DNA from: Euclidia mi | Lineage: Eukaryota; Arthropoda; Insecta; Lepidoptera; Erebidae | Length of the DNA: 64,000 nt | Assembly: GCA_944739405.2 (NCBI GenBank) | Contig: OX123191.2 | Span: 1,344,830 to 1,408,829, forward strand | Direction of reading: 5' to 3' | Part shown: positions 35,816-48,477 of the stretch, piece by piece | Numbering within the stretch: position 1 is the first letter of the stretch | Layout: each line of letters opens with the position of its first letter | The notes under the pieces: model-generated | What the model saw: the letters and a program-made list of their open reading frames with translations, nothing else | What the model was told of the DNA's origin: nothing | The model's database searches: none | Program-made: the position numbers and the translations under genes

Positions 35816-37386
35816 AAATTAAGTTTAAATGACCACGAAAGTTTAAATTCCTATAGTAAGAACAAAATCCTATTTAATCCAAACTCGCGAAAACCACACA
35901 AGCTAATCCCAACGAATCTATTATTTACTTATCTGATCTAGTTAGTGAGATGTAACAAGGTTCAGCCGATTAGTAATCAAAACTATTAACATTAATGTGT
36001 AACACATCGCGCGCTACAAGTTGATCACCTCAACTCATTAACATTGATCATCTGGAATGAGGCTTCGCAGCCACAGACGAGATTGTTTACTTGGAATACG
36101 AGGAATTCCTGGAACTTGTGTTTTCCTCAGCATTTGTAATGAAGACTCTAAAGTTATCATAGCTAACATTTCTATATGAAATTCTGGCTGTTTTTATGTG
36201 AGAATAATGGTTGAACGGTCATTCAGTAGTTTTGTTCTGTTTTAAATGTTTACAGACAATAAGTATAAACACAAACAAATCATTACGGTTTCAATCGGTG
36301 TTATAATCATTTTAAATCTAAAAGCTAGTATTGTAGAATACTGAAAAATACATGCTCGTTAAATTTGGAGAACATCGCACCTTTTGAAACGTGATACCAC
36401 AATACAAATAGCCGGACAAGTAAATTTTCACACCAGAAATAAACACAAAGTATGATCATAACTCAACCAAACAACTTCATACTCCAAATTTCTTTGGTAC
36501 TAATTAAACATGTACCTAAACGTTGTCTCGCCCCTAATACCGAAAACTAGCCTTTTTCAGTCAGTACGTTGCTCCCACCCTTACGTAAGCAATTACGCAC
36601 TTGGGGATCGTTAAAACGAGGGTCGGAATCGAGATAATTAAAGTTCCCCACATTCACAAGCCACGGGCACAGGTCAAACATTATGTTTAAATAACTAAGT
36701 AGACCTTCTCTAAATACTTGCGTAAGTGGTTATGAAAACTTTCATATCCACTGCCTGACGGGTAATGTGCCTGAATATTGCTGTCGTTAGACCACTTATA
36801 CTGATGGTACAAGACTCTGCTCGCGTTACTTTAAAAACTATTATTGTTTGTTTGGGTTTAGGTTTTATAAATTAAAAAGAATAGTGTGTAGAACGGTTTA
36901 TGGTAAGATTTTCAGATTGACAAGGGGTTCGAAAGTTTAATGCTGTTGCGTTACGTTACGATAATTATTCTATAGCGGGTTTAAATCACGTCGATTACAG
37001 TATAGCTTTTGCTAAATGTTTCTCAAATGGATAACTAAGTAGAAAATGCAGTAAAACCTTATTGATTTTTCAAAGATTTTCATTAGAAAAACCAGAAACA
37101 GTTCGATGAATCAACACTTTGGCAAAAGCTTTTTCAAATAGTTTCCTCACATTTCAGTGACCTAAAAAGCTTTTCTAACTATTATTAGTTAGTTACGTAG
37201 GATAGTGTTACAAGTGCCAATGTAGTAAGTTACAATTTGTGTCAATCGGAAAGAACGATCTTTAAGCGGAAAATTATACTAATACGAAATCATTCTAAAG
37301 TATCTGTCTCTCCATGAAAATAAAATTTAAATAAAATGAGTTTTCTTTATAGTAGATGTTGTGACGTCGACCCTGTATGTAAACTG
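35816..37386. other. No gene seen
   Basis: AT-rich, short ORFs only, no recognised repeat. Confidence 0.45.
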
Positions 37387-37640
37387 TCCCACTGCTGGAC
37401 ATGGGCCTCATCTTATTATGGGAAGAGTTAGGGCTAATAGTTCACCACGCTGGCCAAGTACGGGTTGCCAGACTTAACATCTCTTTCAAGAACATTATGG
37501 CGAACTCTCAATCATGCAGGTTTTTCTCACGATATATTCCTTTAGCGTTTAGCATGCGATACTTAAGAATTTTATACGCACATCAGTTCGGAAAGTCAGT
37601 GGTGCGCTCCGAGGATTCGAATCCAATACAATCAACATGG
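37387..37640 (-). repeat. SINE-2B copy, minus strand
   Basis: GTCCCACTGCTGGACATGGG, CACGCTGGCCAAGTACGGG, TCATGCAGGTTTTTCTCACG and GAGGATTCGAATCC are the reverse complement of SINE-2B. Confidence 0.7.
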
Positions 37641-39204
37641 TAGTTTGTTGGTAGTTCCACCAGGTTATCTATATATACTGCCTTGACCCTACACACGAAA
37701 GTATTTTTGTATTTTTAGTTTACAAAATATTATTGAATAAACTACCCGTCAGACATTTTCATGAGCAAAATTATTTTCTAAAATAGTTTTACTTTCGTTG
37801 AACATGATTGAAACTTTATAGTTATTTTAATAGTCGCCTGTCACGACTGCCTTTTACAGTAAACTAACTTCTATTATACAAAATGGAATATCAAATCGAC
37901 TAATTTTCACAATTGTGATTGAATGTTATGACAGTAAGAAAACATTTTAAATTTTAATTTATTAATGCTGATTTAGAATGTTGGTATTAAGCTATACTTT
38001 GTAGTTTTCATATTACCTAATTTTAAACTAGCACTTAACACTAACATGTAAAAAAAATATGAAACGCACTAGGTAAAACAATAACTAGTATTTACAAAGT
38101 GTATAATAACGAAACATATATGTAAAACTGGATTATGCAAATGGCAGCATAATGAAGTGCGTGCTGTCCATTATCCATCATTCATAGAGCTCGTTTTAAA
38201 TATCCAATTTTATATCATCAGTTATCGCGGCCATTTTGTACAAATATAATGGAATCCCATGATGGAATCACTCACATTAATGAAACGGAATATTTCAGTT
38301 ATGTACTGTCAGAAATTTCGCGGCAAAGTGCGTAAGCTCGGATCTTTGGAATTTTCAACTTTCCTAATTTGTACTGATTTCTTTGTCTGGCGTATTCTCT
38401 CTATCTCTCTCTGTTGTATGGGTTTAAGCTTGACCAACTTGACATACAGTCGGATGGGTAAGGCGCTTCGTTATAAGTAGTGCTGCATTTTATTACGAAA
38501 TTTGGAAGTCATGGATATAAAACGCCATCTTAATGCATTTACCTTCTATTACCCAATCCCTTAAATTTTTGCAACGGTCGCTGTGCGAAAGATGTCTTTA
38601 CTTGTACATTGTAAATGAAAATGAAACACTACATTTGATATATGATTCAATGATCATAATTAGATGACTATATGAGTTTTGACCGAGGTGTTAGTCTAAA
38701 TTCAGCAGCATTCAGCAAGTCGTTAAAAGTTTACGGAATGCCCTTCCTTATAAATAACCTACCTGTATAAATAAAATTATGTAATACATACGTCAGAAAA
38801 GTTAACCCATTTTTCTTTTAACATAAAATATTTGTTATTTTCTATAAACAATATCGTTTATATTTCAGGTTATACATAATTGAATTGAGATAAAGAAACC
38901 AAAACCAAAATCACCTAAAGTCAACGTCACGTCGAATTAGCCTCTGTTTGGTAAAGTTTGTGATAGCTTACGTTCAGCTACAAGTTAAGAGCGGACGCGG
39001 GACGATCGTTAGTGAAACGACACATCTGCTTAAAGTCGAGCGCCGATACTTCAAAATCACAAGCACTATGTAAGACACAAAACTTGAAACGTACGCGCGG
39101 TGCCTAGCTTTCGGACGCGTAACGCTAAACGCGATGTACGGAAGAAGATTAGAAAAGGGGAATTATAAAACGAGCGAATAAAAATACTAAGCGACTGATG
39201 ATGA
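37641..39204. other. No gene supported
   Basis: AT-rich until about 38940, then a CpG-bearing patch to about 39180 containing ACGCGCGGTGCC and GGACGCGTAACGC. This could be regulatory, but no transcript features are visible. Confidence 0.4.
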
Positions 39205-39612
39205 TTTATTTTATTTATTTATAGTCTCACGCCTGTATCCCCGAATGGGTAGGCAGAAGTGTTATATTACACCCACATTTTGCCATGAATTTTTAGGTCC
39301 CACGTAATAGGGGGTGAGCCTATTGCCGTACCGGGCACATTACCAGACTTTGTGCTGCTACTGAGAATTTCCTAACGGAAAATCCCAATAACACTTTGCC
39401 CGACCCGGGAACCGAACCCCAGACCTCCCAATCCTACGCGCACATTTATGCCGCGAGACCACACTTTGCCCGACCCGGGAACCGAACCCCAGACCTCCCA
39501 ATCCTACGCGCACATTTATGCCGCGAGACCACACTTTGCCCGACCCGGGAACCGAACCCCAGACCTCCCAATCCTACGCGCACATTTATGCCGCGAGACC
39601 AACGAGGCAGTC
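39205..39612 (-). repeat. SINE-1 copy with triplicated tRNA-like head
   Basis: Minus-strand SINE-1 flanked by TGATGATGA at 39196-39204 and 39613-39621. The segment holding the tRNA-like head is present three times in tandem as 70-bp units at 39393-39462, 39463-39532 and 39533-39602, which look identical. Confidence 0.88.
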
Positions 39613-39750
39613 TGATGATGAGATACTGTTTTAATAACTTGAGCGGCATGAATTTGAGTAAGCGAAAAATGTACTAAACTAACGACGAATATTGATTAAT
39701 AATAAAATCTAGAACGAGCGTACTAAAGGTCAGAAATTAAAATTCTAACC

Positions 39751-39862
39751 GTGCGACTAAAATACTAGATGGGCGACTAAATAGTAATTTAGTCGCTCAT
39801 CTAGTAAGGTGAGCGACTAAATTACTAGGTGAGCGACTAAATTACTAGGTGCGCGACTCGAA
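39751..39862. repeat. 20-bp minisatellite with internal palindrome
   Basis: Units built on GTGAGCGACTAAATTACTAG occur around 39751, 39771, 39809 and 39829, with a decayed one at 39849. One unit is inverted, so 39764-39782 and 39787-39805 form a hairpin with a single mismatch. Confidence 0.75.
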
Positions 39863-39935
39863 ATACAGAATCTCGTTCACTCGGGAAACTTAATCGGTTA
39901 TGTTAGGTTTTCTTGTGACTCTGTACCCAAAAATA

Positions 39936-39958
39936 GGAGCCCTGCGAAGCAGGGCTCC
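39936..39958. repeat. GC-rich hairpin
   Basis: GGAGCCCTGC and GCAGGGCTCC form a perfect 10-bp stem with loop GAA. There is no T-run after it, so it is not a bacterial-type terminator. Function unknown. Confidence 0.7.
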
Positions 39959-41804
39959 GTCAACTTGGCTTAAAAGACTGAAGCGTCTTATTTTATTTTG
40001 TTTTTTTTGTTCATTTGATGTAAGTAAATGCATATTGTTTTTTTCATGAATACATTGTTTCATTTATTTACCTAAATAATTAAATTTCTTGTCTAATAGT
40101 GTTTCTTGCAATAGTCATTTCATTAGACAATTTTCATAAAAATGTGAGCTCATAGTACTCTGCTCATTATGCCTAAGTTAATTATTTTTGAACCTCAAAA
40201 CTTTAATTTACAGTCACTCGTTTAAATACTACCCATTAAAAAACACTACAAGCGTTCGGCGCCATAGATGTTACAGATGTGTCGCGACATTTAACTGACC
40301 ACTGATATCCACTATAGTACTGACATTACATGCAAGTTTTCTTTTCTTGTTTTGAGTTACAATGCTTGGCCAGATTTGTTAACAGAATAAACTACAATGC
40401 AAGGTTCCACAGAAAATTTCTCAAAGTTCATAATTTCACCAATATTGCAAACAGTGAAATTTATTTTAGTAGGTAAAACATTGTCTATTTTCAGTATAAT
40501 CATCATCGCCTTATGGTTGTACCGGTTGCATAAAGTAATCCGCTGTATACATAGCCTTAACAGATTGTTTGATAGTCTTACCATGGCAGCACTATCTCTA
40601 TGGATAGTACGATATTCCATGTTTTAGACCAGTCACAGTATTTTAAAAGGTACTTATTCTTAATAACGAATGTCAAAGATCTTCATGTCAGCCGAACCGA
40701 AGTTTTATCATGCTCATCAGGGCAGTGACTACTAAAAATATAAAAAACTACAATCAAACAAGTCGGCGGTGGACCACTTTGAAAAAAAATCCCTTGGCTC
40801 GCTCATAGAGTCGAAGCACACTAGAAACATGTTTTATATACGAGTGTCAATGTGCGTGTAAAGTAGCACTGGAATCGACGATGTCTTGCTGATGCTGAGC
40901 GATTCTCGCCCTTATGGTGGTCTAGCAGGAAGTTGTTGGACTGTACATGGCAGCGAAAAGTTAGTGGTGCGCACCGTGAGTGTGATCCTGATATCCTCGT
41001 AATTTTTTTAAAGTCACCTGAATAATAAGACTACCAGTACAACCGTGACCATGGCGTTTGCAACAGTGCCGAAATATCTGATACTCGAAACAAAAGTACG
41101 TGGTATACATCCCGAAAGACAATATACAACTAATATGACTATCGCTTATATCTTGCAGCATACGCATCGCTTCTTCCGACGTATCGTGATTTCTGCTAAG
41201 TTTACCAAATGCCTCTGTGGATAAGTAATACTTGAATGATAGCGGTATGTCAGTCGTGAACTCTCACCTAATGTATTAACTTAGCTAATAATAATTAACT
41301 TCCAAACTAACTTACGTGCCAGGGGGCTATTTTTGTTGCAAACTAGATGATTCATCATATCTGTTGTTGCTATATCATGTATAATTTTGGCTATAAATGA
41401 AAGTTATAAAAAAAATGTTTTGTTTTACAAATAATATTGTGTTACAAATAATATTTAAATTATATGTAACGAAAACCCGTGAATGACCTAGATTGTTTTA
41501 TGAAATGGAGTTTTTAATTGTTATGCACTTACATAGTGTAAATTACTTACCATCATTTATAGACAGTATAATTTATGCAGTATCTGTTATAGAAATGGCA
41601 CTAGAAAACTATAATCATTTAATTTACATGGCATTTTAAACCTTAAGATTCCAAATCTTAAGTGATGAGCAGGACGATATTTTCTGCGCTTACCTATTTA
41701 TTATGGCAGGATAAACTTTTAAAATCTTTTCTCTCCGCACCATTCTATGGCAGACTGGATGCCATTAAGTCTGCCTATATATTTTGTCTACACGAAACAT
41801 TAAA
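39959..41804. other. Mostly featureless, one repeat fragment
   Basis: Two overlapping opposite-strand ORFs (40357-40627) have no domain. The GCAACAGTGCCGAAATAT repeat lies at about 41048-41115. Otherwise nothing recognised. Confidence 0.4.
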
Positions 41805-42045
41805 AATCATCATCATCAACAGCGTTTAACAGTCCACTGCTGGACTAGGCCTCTCCTTTGAAAGGAGGAATTGACACGCTGGCCAAATGGGTTGGTATAG
41901 GGTTTGTATCAAGATTTCCTTCTCTTGCAGTGCTGTTCTCTGCACAATATGCTCCCTCTCTCGGCTTTTACGACACCCATGGGATGATATGGGGTGGTGA
42001 TAATCCGTATTCTTCATCCGCCACCATACGGACTAACACCATAAA
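41805..42045 (-). repeat. LINE-like 3' tail, minus strand
   Basis: CATCATCATCAACAGCG followed by TTTAACAGTCCACTGCTGG, AGGCCTCTCCTTTGAAAGG and ACGACACCCATGGGATG. This is the reverse complement of the repeat at 4540-4775. Confidence 0.65.
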
Positions 42046-43089
42046 TAACTATTATTATCATATAACAGTACCGGAACATTTAATCTGTCCTACTTACCTT
42101 AAATTGTAAATTACCTAAACAAGACCACGTTCGCACTATTTCTAAATTTAAATATAAATAAACTTGAAGATGACATAAGCAACATTGACTTTAGCCCAGT
42201 TTATAATTCTAGTGATCCGAAGTTTGGTATGTAATATGTTATAAACCATCTGCAACTTACAATTCAGAAAAACACAACAAAAATATGTTTAAAAAACAAA
42301 AATTATAACATTAAGCCGTGGATCACTACAGGCCTTTTAAGATGTATGAGACATAGAGATAAACTGCATATGAAGGCTAAATTAAATCCAGACAATTCAA
42401 CTATACAATTATCCTATAAACGATATCGCAAGTTTTGTAATGATTTGCTTAAAATAGTAAAGGTAAGCTATGACAAAAGTCTATTAGAAAACGCCGGTAA
42501 AATTTGCAAAAAGATTTGGCAATGTATTAAAAAGACGACATACACTAATAAACAACATGAGTCATCGTCAAGTTTATTACGCGCGCACTCATCACACCTA
42601 GAATCTGCTAATATTGCAAATAATTTTTTTGTCAATGTTGGCAAATGCCTCGCAGAAAAGGTTCCGGGTCAATCACAATACCTTAGCACTCCTCATAGCA
42701 CATCTTTAACATCGTTTGTATTACTTGGCACTGACGAAACTGAAGTTAACAATATAATTATGTCCCTAAAAGACAGCTGTGCCGCTGGATGGGATAATAT
42801 ACCAAACAAAATCATAAAGCAATTCAAGCACGTCTTAGTTCCCCCGCTGACCAACATTTTCCAAAAATGTTTGTCTAGAGGTATATTTCCCAAGTGCCTT
42901 AAAAAATCTGTGGTAGTGCCGGTGTATAAATCCGGTAATAAAGAACAAGTAAATAACTATAGACCGATTTCTCTACTGCCCTGTATGTCAAAAATACTGG
43001 AAAAATTATTAATAATAGACTGATAAAGTACCTAGAGGACAAATCGATATTGTCCAAGACACAGTTCGGATTTCGACCTAAACTATCGA

Positions 43090-43124
43090 CAGCTGACGCC
43101 GTACGTGATGTACGGCGTCAGCTG
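43090..43124. repeat. 15-bp perfect hairpin within RT coding sequence
   Basis: CAGCTGACGCCGTAC at 43090-43104 and its reverse complement at 43110-43124 around GTGAT. It lies within the RT frame, which stays open through it. Confidence 0.85.
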
Positions 43125-43417
43125 ACAGACTTTTTGGTGCAAGAACTTGACAAGGGTAACCACACAATAGGAATATTTCTGGATCTTGCTAAGGCTTTTG
43201 ACACCGTCTGTGTCCCTATTTTGTTGCGTAAACTCGAGAAAATTGGTATAAGAGGTAAACAGTTAGAATTAATTAAAAGTTACTTAGAGGACCGCACGCA
43301 ATGCGTAAAAATCGGTAACACAGTTAGCACTGATGAAAATAACACATCTTTCGGAGTCCCCCAGGGTAGCATCTTAGCCTCTACGTTATTCCTCATTTAC
43401 ATAAATGACCTTTGTAA

Positions 43418-43625
43418 TCTTAATATATAAAATCCTTGCGTTACTGACTGACTGACAGACACGCTACAGCTGAAACTATAGGGCGCAGGAAGCAGAAATT
43501 TGGCATGTATGTTCCTTGGGGACCGTAGGGGTGCACTAAGAAGGGATTGCCCGAAATTCCCACGGGATCGGTCAAAACAGATAAATTTAAAAAAATATGC
43601 AGGCGTAGCTGCTGGCGTCGTCTAG
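43418..43625 (+). mobile_element. Helitron-like non-autonomous element inside LINE RT
   Basis: It starts TCTTAATATATAAAATCC after A at 43417, ends CTAG before T at 43626, and is closely related to 22073-22279. The LINE frame is left in codon AA|T and resumes in the same frame at T43626. The frame is kept because no target bases are duplicated, as expected for Helitrons. Confidence 0.8.
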
Positions 43626-44676
43626 TCTACACATAAATCACGTTACTATCATATCATACGCTGACGACACTGCTCTACTTTTTTCCGCTGATTCAGAAAA
43701 AGATGTTTTCGAGTATGCGCAACATGGTTTTAATTGTGTTAATAAATGGCTTCAGCACAATTTACTAACACTAAATGCAGAGAAAACCAACTATGTTAAG
43801 TTTACCATACGCAAATTAACAGCACAACAAACTAACACACCACTGTATGCCCATCACTGTGGCGCCTTTCCTGGAATTCCCTGTGCTTGTCCTTGTATTA
43901 ATGGCACAAATAAAATAAAATATCTAGCTATCATAATAGACGAAACACTTTCCTTCAAAGAGCATATCGAGTGTTTAAACGGTAGAATACGTAAGTTAAT
44001 ATATGTCTTCAAGAACATGCGACATATTGTTAACCCAACATTTATAAGGCAAGTGTACTTTGCTCTATGCCAGTCATTATTAACATATTGTATTACGACA
44101 TGGGGGGGCGCAGGAAAAACTTTGTTACTGTCTGTTGAAAGAGCTCAGCGAGCAATTCTTAAAGTATCAACCTACAAACCGTTCCTATATCCAACTAATT
44201 CCCTATACAAAGCTTGTAAAGTATTAACAGTTCGACAACTATTTATCAAGAGTATCGTATTAAAGCAACACATAGCCCTTCCCTACAGCACTATATCTAA
44301 CAACAAAAGGCGACATAATATAATATTTCCGACTAAAATGCAAACAAGACACGCATTCACATCCAAATTTTATATATTCCTGGGGCCGCTACTTTACAAA
44401 AGACTAAACGCATTAACTAACCTAATTCCTTGCACCTACTTCAAATGCAACAAAATTGTCAACAATATCCTTCTGAATATGTCCTACGAAGATACAGAAA
44501 AATTATTAATTGTGTTAAAATAATTATCTCAACAAAATACACCTTTACCTCAATTTATTAGTTGTAATTATTCATAAGATATTATAGATCTAGTATTAGT
44601 GTACTAAAACATGTTGTACGTAATATTGTAGTAAGTAAGTGATTATATATTTTATAGTATCTAATTAGCCCTAATC

Positions 44677-44707
44677 GCCTGAAACACAGGTTTATCCTAG
44701 TTCAGGC
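44677..44707 (+). other. LINE 3' UTR hairpin, copy 2
   Basis: GCCTGAA at 44677-44683 pairs with TTCAGGC at 44701-44707. The loop contains ACACAGG-TTTAT-CCTAG. Compare 23601-23633. Confidence 0.65.
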
Positions 44708-44815
44708 ATATAATCTTATATAAGGATCCTAAACTAAGCTTTTGTACTCTAAATAAGTAAATTGTACCTTTTTATTTAATAGAATAAATTGAATTTGAAT
44801 TTGAATTGAATTAGT

Positions 44816-47800
44816 AGCATCATTTTTTGTTTTACTGTTATACAATTATTGTAGAGTAATTTCAGTAGATTTTTTTTATTCGTCGGTACAAGTCAATAAA
44901 TGATAGAATATCTAGCTGTTAAAATATTTCAACCGTCATCTTAATTCAAATGGAATGTCCCTTCATTTCAGTAGGCTCACAAAAAGGTTAGTTTTCGAAT
45001 CAGTTTGGGACTTTCATAAAGTGTGAAAACTCACTAACCTCTTAAAACAGTTTTCTTTAATAACATTCAGGCTTTTACGCGTGTTTGATATAAAAATAGA
45101 AGTTAAGAAGTCACAATGTTCATCGCAGTTTTCAATAGAATCGGGAATATGCCTCTTTGGAACAAAAAATAACTATTTAAACAAAATGTGTGCTCTGCGC
45201 CGTGCCGCCGGTAAGTAAATAACGTTAATCAAAAACTTTTAAAATGTTCTATATTTTTTTGCCAATGCTACGCTCTATAGCATTTATAAAATTTGTAGAA
45301 CAATAGCTGCTAGTTCAATTCTGTTATATTTGTTTTTTACGAACTATGATTCTTTAAGCCTTTGTTTGTAGTATTTGTAATATTTTGTTTGGTTTTATAT
45401 AGTTAAGTTGGACTTTGTATCGGTTTTTCATATCTAATCATATCTAATATTTATATTCATTGATATTATAATATATTTACAGCGATATAGTTGCTGGTTG
45501 GAAATTTAAGTCGTTTAATTTTAGACGTTTTCATTAAAAGGCAGCGTTAAACACGTTACCTTTCATGTTTAAGTTCTTTTCGACCGGAGTTATGCTTTTT
45601 AAATGATTTACTAAATGAACACTCAGTTTTAGTAATTAATTATTACGTGGCATTTAATTCACAACTAGTACGATGTGGGTGTACCTATACAACATCCACA
45701 TTAGTGTAAAATGAATCTCTCTGTTTTATAAACAATTTAATAGCATGAAGTCTATTTTTGGCTACAATATTTAAATTAGAAGATAAAGGGCATACCAGTC
45801 CCCTTCAATATAAATAAATAGATGTTAAATCAAATCAAATATATGTATATCAAACCGAATTGACGATAAAAAACTGAAATGCAAAGCTTAGATGACGTGA
45901 GTGAATTCCCGATAGTCTTGATGCCATGGGAACGTTATATTTGATGACAAGGATGGCGTGACAGGTTAAGAGGTAATTTCCCTCTCCCGGCTATGAATAA
46001 CCAATTCCCTTATATGAATCAATCGTAGTTTTGTATCATTCAAAATAATCTAACGGGTCTTAATGGCGTAAAATTTACTTATTCAAGGTATAAATACCTA
46101 TCCGTTTCCAACGTTTCGACCGACTTGCTTCGGTCGTGGTCGCGTTTTGTACTTTCTTGACTAGAATATTTTAACAATAGATATGTTATCAAGAAATATT
46201 TTTCAGTTCCTGGTAAAGATCATTAGCAACATTCACACAGCATAGTTCTGGGTATTTTCTAACGCAATATCGATGACTGTTCAAATTATATGGATTCTCT
46301 TATAATTATAATACCTACTACTAACGACTTTGATAACAGTGAGGTGTAAGGCCACTAAGAGTGTCGGATTGACCCCTAATGCACTTCCAGGAAATCTGAT
46401 CCTGCTAACTCACTTGGGTTCGGCGTCTTGGACAATGGCCAAAGCGTACGCTATATTGACATGCTATCAGTATCGTATCAAAACATCTTTATATCTTCCT
46501 TTCTAAACGATACAGAGATTATTGAAAATATTCATAGTCATTTTCTGTGACAAATCACACACAGTCAGCTGATCGCAGCTAGGCAGAACCTGTGTAAGGA
46601 ACTGACAAAGATACTTATATATATTAAAATATTACTTATATATTTCTAAATATATAAATATAATAAATAAACTTCTGGAACCAGCAAATGCCGTCTTGTC
46701 TTTCCTGCTAATCTTTGTCACCATGTTCCAGGTCCAATTGTATTCAGGAACTCACTGAAATATATTTCATACATATAATTGTATCCGAACTGGTAAGGTG
46801 ACAAAAATACACATATGAGATATATGTGTTTGTCAGTCTAACCCACACCCAGGCACAGACAAAATTAAATAACCCTGTTCATAACACAGCAACTTGAACA
46901 ACAATGGAATCGATCTCACAATTGGAGGTCGTTAGTTTGATAATTGAAGATTGATTAAACTAGAGTTTAGCTGACAAGATCGTGCTAAACGATTCTTGCA
47001 TGTATTTAAAAAAATACTTGAAAGTACATCTCATCAAATGCTTAAACTGCAGACTCTGCAGTCTCTATATTAGGTATCACAGCTGACTCTATATTAGGTA
47101 ATATATTTTGAATCTATCAAAGTTACCATAGTGTACATCATAATCCCATAGTGTACATCATCGTAATAGAAACTTTTAAACACTCGCGTTGCATGTTTAA
47201 GAATATATATATATATATATTCGCGTTAATTCCCTATATATTCTTACATCATCGTAAGCCGAGCAGTTAACTGGCAGGTAAATTAAACGTCGGACATCAC
47301 GTTACATACAGACCGTTGCACTTTCTAAACACTTTTAAAACAATATATTGGTTTTATGTTTGAAATGTTTGGCACACCTGCTTAAGACAATTTAGACATG
47401 GCTTTGTTGTAGGATAAGACTATGAAAAGTAGTTGATAAGAATGGTTTTAACGTTTTATTTCTTACTAAAATCCCTTGCGAATTATGTACTTGCGTAATG
47501 TCCTGGTAAGCGCCACATTTATAGGACAACACCGCCACCGATCGAGTCCAATTGGGAATCTAATCTGTGCCAGGATTTACTATAATCAAACACACAAGCG
47601 ATGCGTAAGTTTAAAACGGCTTCAGTCACTTACGCACATAGATATGTGATAAACGTTTTTTTATTAGTAAGCGTTCCGTTGTAATAGAGACAATCAAGCA
47701 TTGAACAGACAAAGACACTGCCGCATTTATAATATTACTTAGTATGAATATAACAAATAGAATTATTTTAAAAACGAAACGTCTTAATTAAATTTGACGA

Positions 47801-48477
47801 CGCGAAGTTTGTCTAATGAAATCTGATAGAAATATTTCTCCGCGAATTCTTTATGCACCGTTTATTTTCTATAACATTTTCTTTGAAATGCTATTAAAGC
47901 AACATCCAACTTCATCGCCCAAGTGCATAGAATAGATTGAATATTAAGAAAGACTTCAACTTCTAATCATGCCAACTTATAATAATATTTTCAACAACAA
48001 AATCATTTATTTCTAAGAAGATTACTTACAACTATAAAAAAAATACGGTAAATATAATGTATTCTGAGATATGTTGCTCCCGGCTGTGTAATATTTACTA
48101 ACATAAAAATATAGTTACAATAAAATGTTGTTAGTACACAAGCAAAGTATCAATTATGAAAAAAATTTTGCTCCCATAGATAGGTCGTTCTACTGAATTA
48201 ATCGACTGGTTTAGATAGGATTTAGTACAGCAACGCACTTGTCACACCCTCAATTATGTATTGTATAATATTACTTCACTTCACTTCTATAATAAAAAGT
48301 ATTAAATAAATACATTTTATTACAGAAATGTGGAATAAAATAAATCTGTCTATTTATAAATGAGACTGTTCAAATAAAACGATAAGTAGGCGTCGCCTCC
48401 CAGAAAATTGTAGCAGGACCATCGGACCCTTTGTCACATTACCAGTTCTTTGATTACAAAGAAAGTACACACGTATA
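44816..48477. other. No gene seen; (AT)n and a small hairpin
   Basis: An AT dinucleotide run lies near 47205-47220. A motif ACGTTTCGACCGACTTGC and TTCGGTCGTGG at 46111-46138 forms a 7-bp hairpin; similar motifs occur in some retroelement termini. No coding evidence. Confidence 0.4.

Larger units (their letters stand above)
42120..44815 (+). mobile_element. Third LINE (jockey-like RT), split by Helitron-like insertion
   Basis: Coding similarity starts near 42120, so endonuclease and 5' part are missing. A stop at about 42231 and a frameshift near 43010-43020 interrupt the first part (KPWITTGLL, NNYRPISLLPCMSKILEKLL). The RT palm continues with QFGFRPKLSTADAV, DLAKAFDTVC, FGVPQGSILASTLFLIYIND, then the insertion at 43418-43625, then ISYADDTALLFS. 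The rest is open to the stop at 44521-44523. The 3' UTR holds a conserved hairpin (44677-44707) and ends in a TTGAATTTGAATTTGAA tail at about 44790-44812. Confidence 0.88.

Noticed and set aside
39936..39958. Rho-independent terminator
   Set aside because: The stem-loop is good but has no T-run, and the genome is eukaryotic.
40357..40627. Two overlapping ORFs of 87 and 76 codons
   Set aside because: They overlap on opposite strands, and I see no homology or splice context.
46111..46138. Hairpin ACGTTTCGACCGACTTGC region as a Penelope-type element end
   Set aside because: The motif is suggestive, but no RT, ribozyme core or second copy was found nearby.
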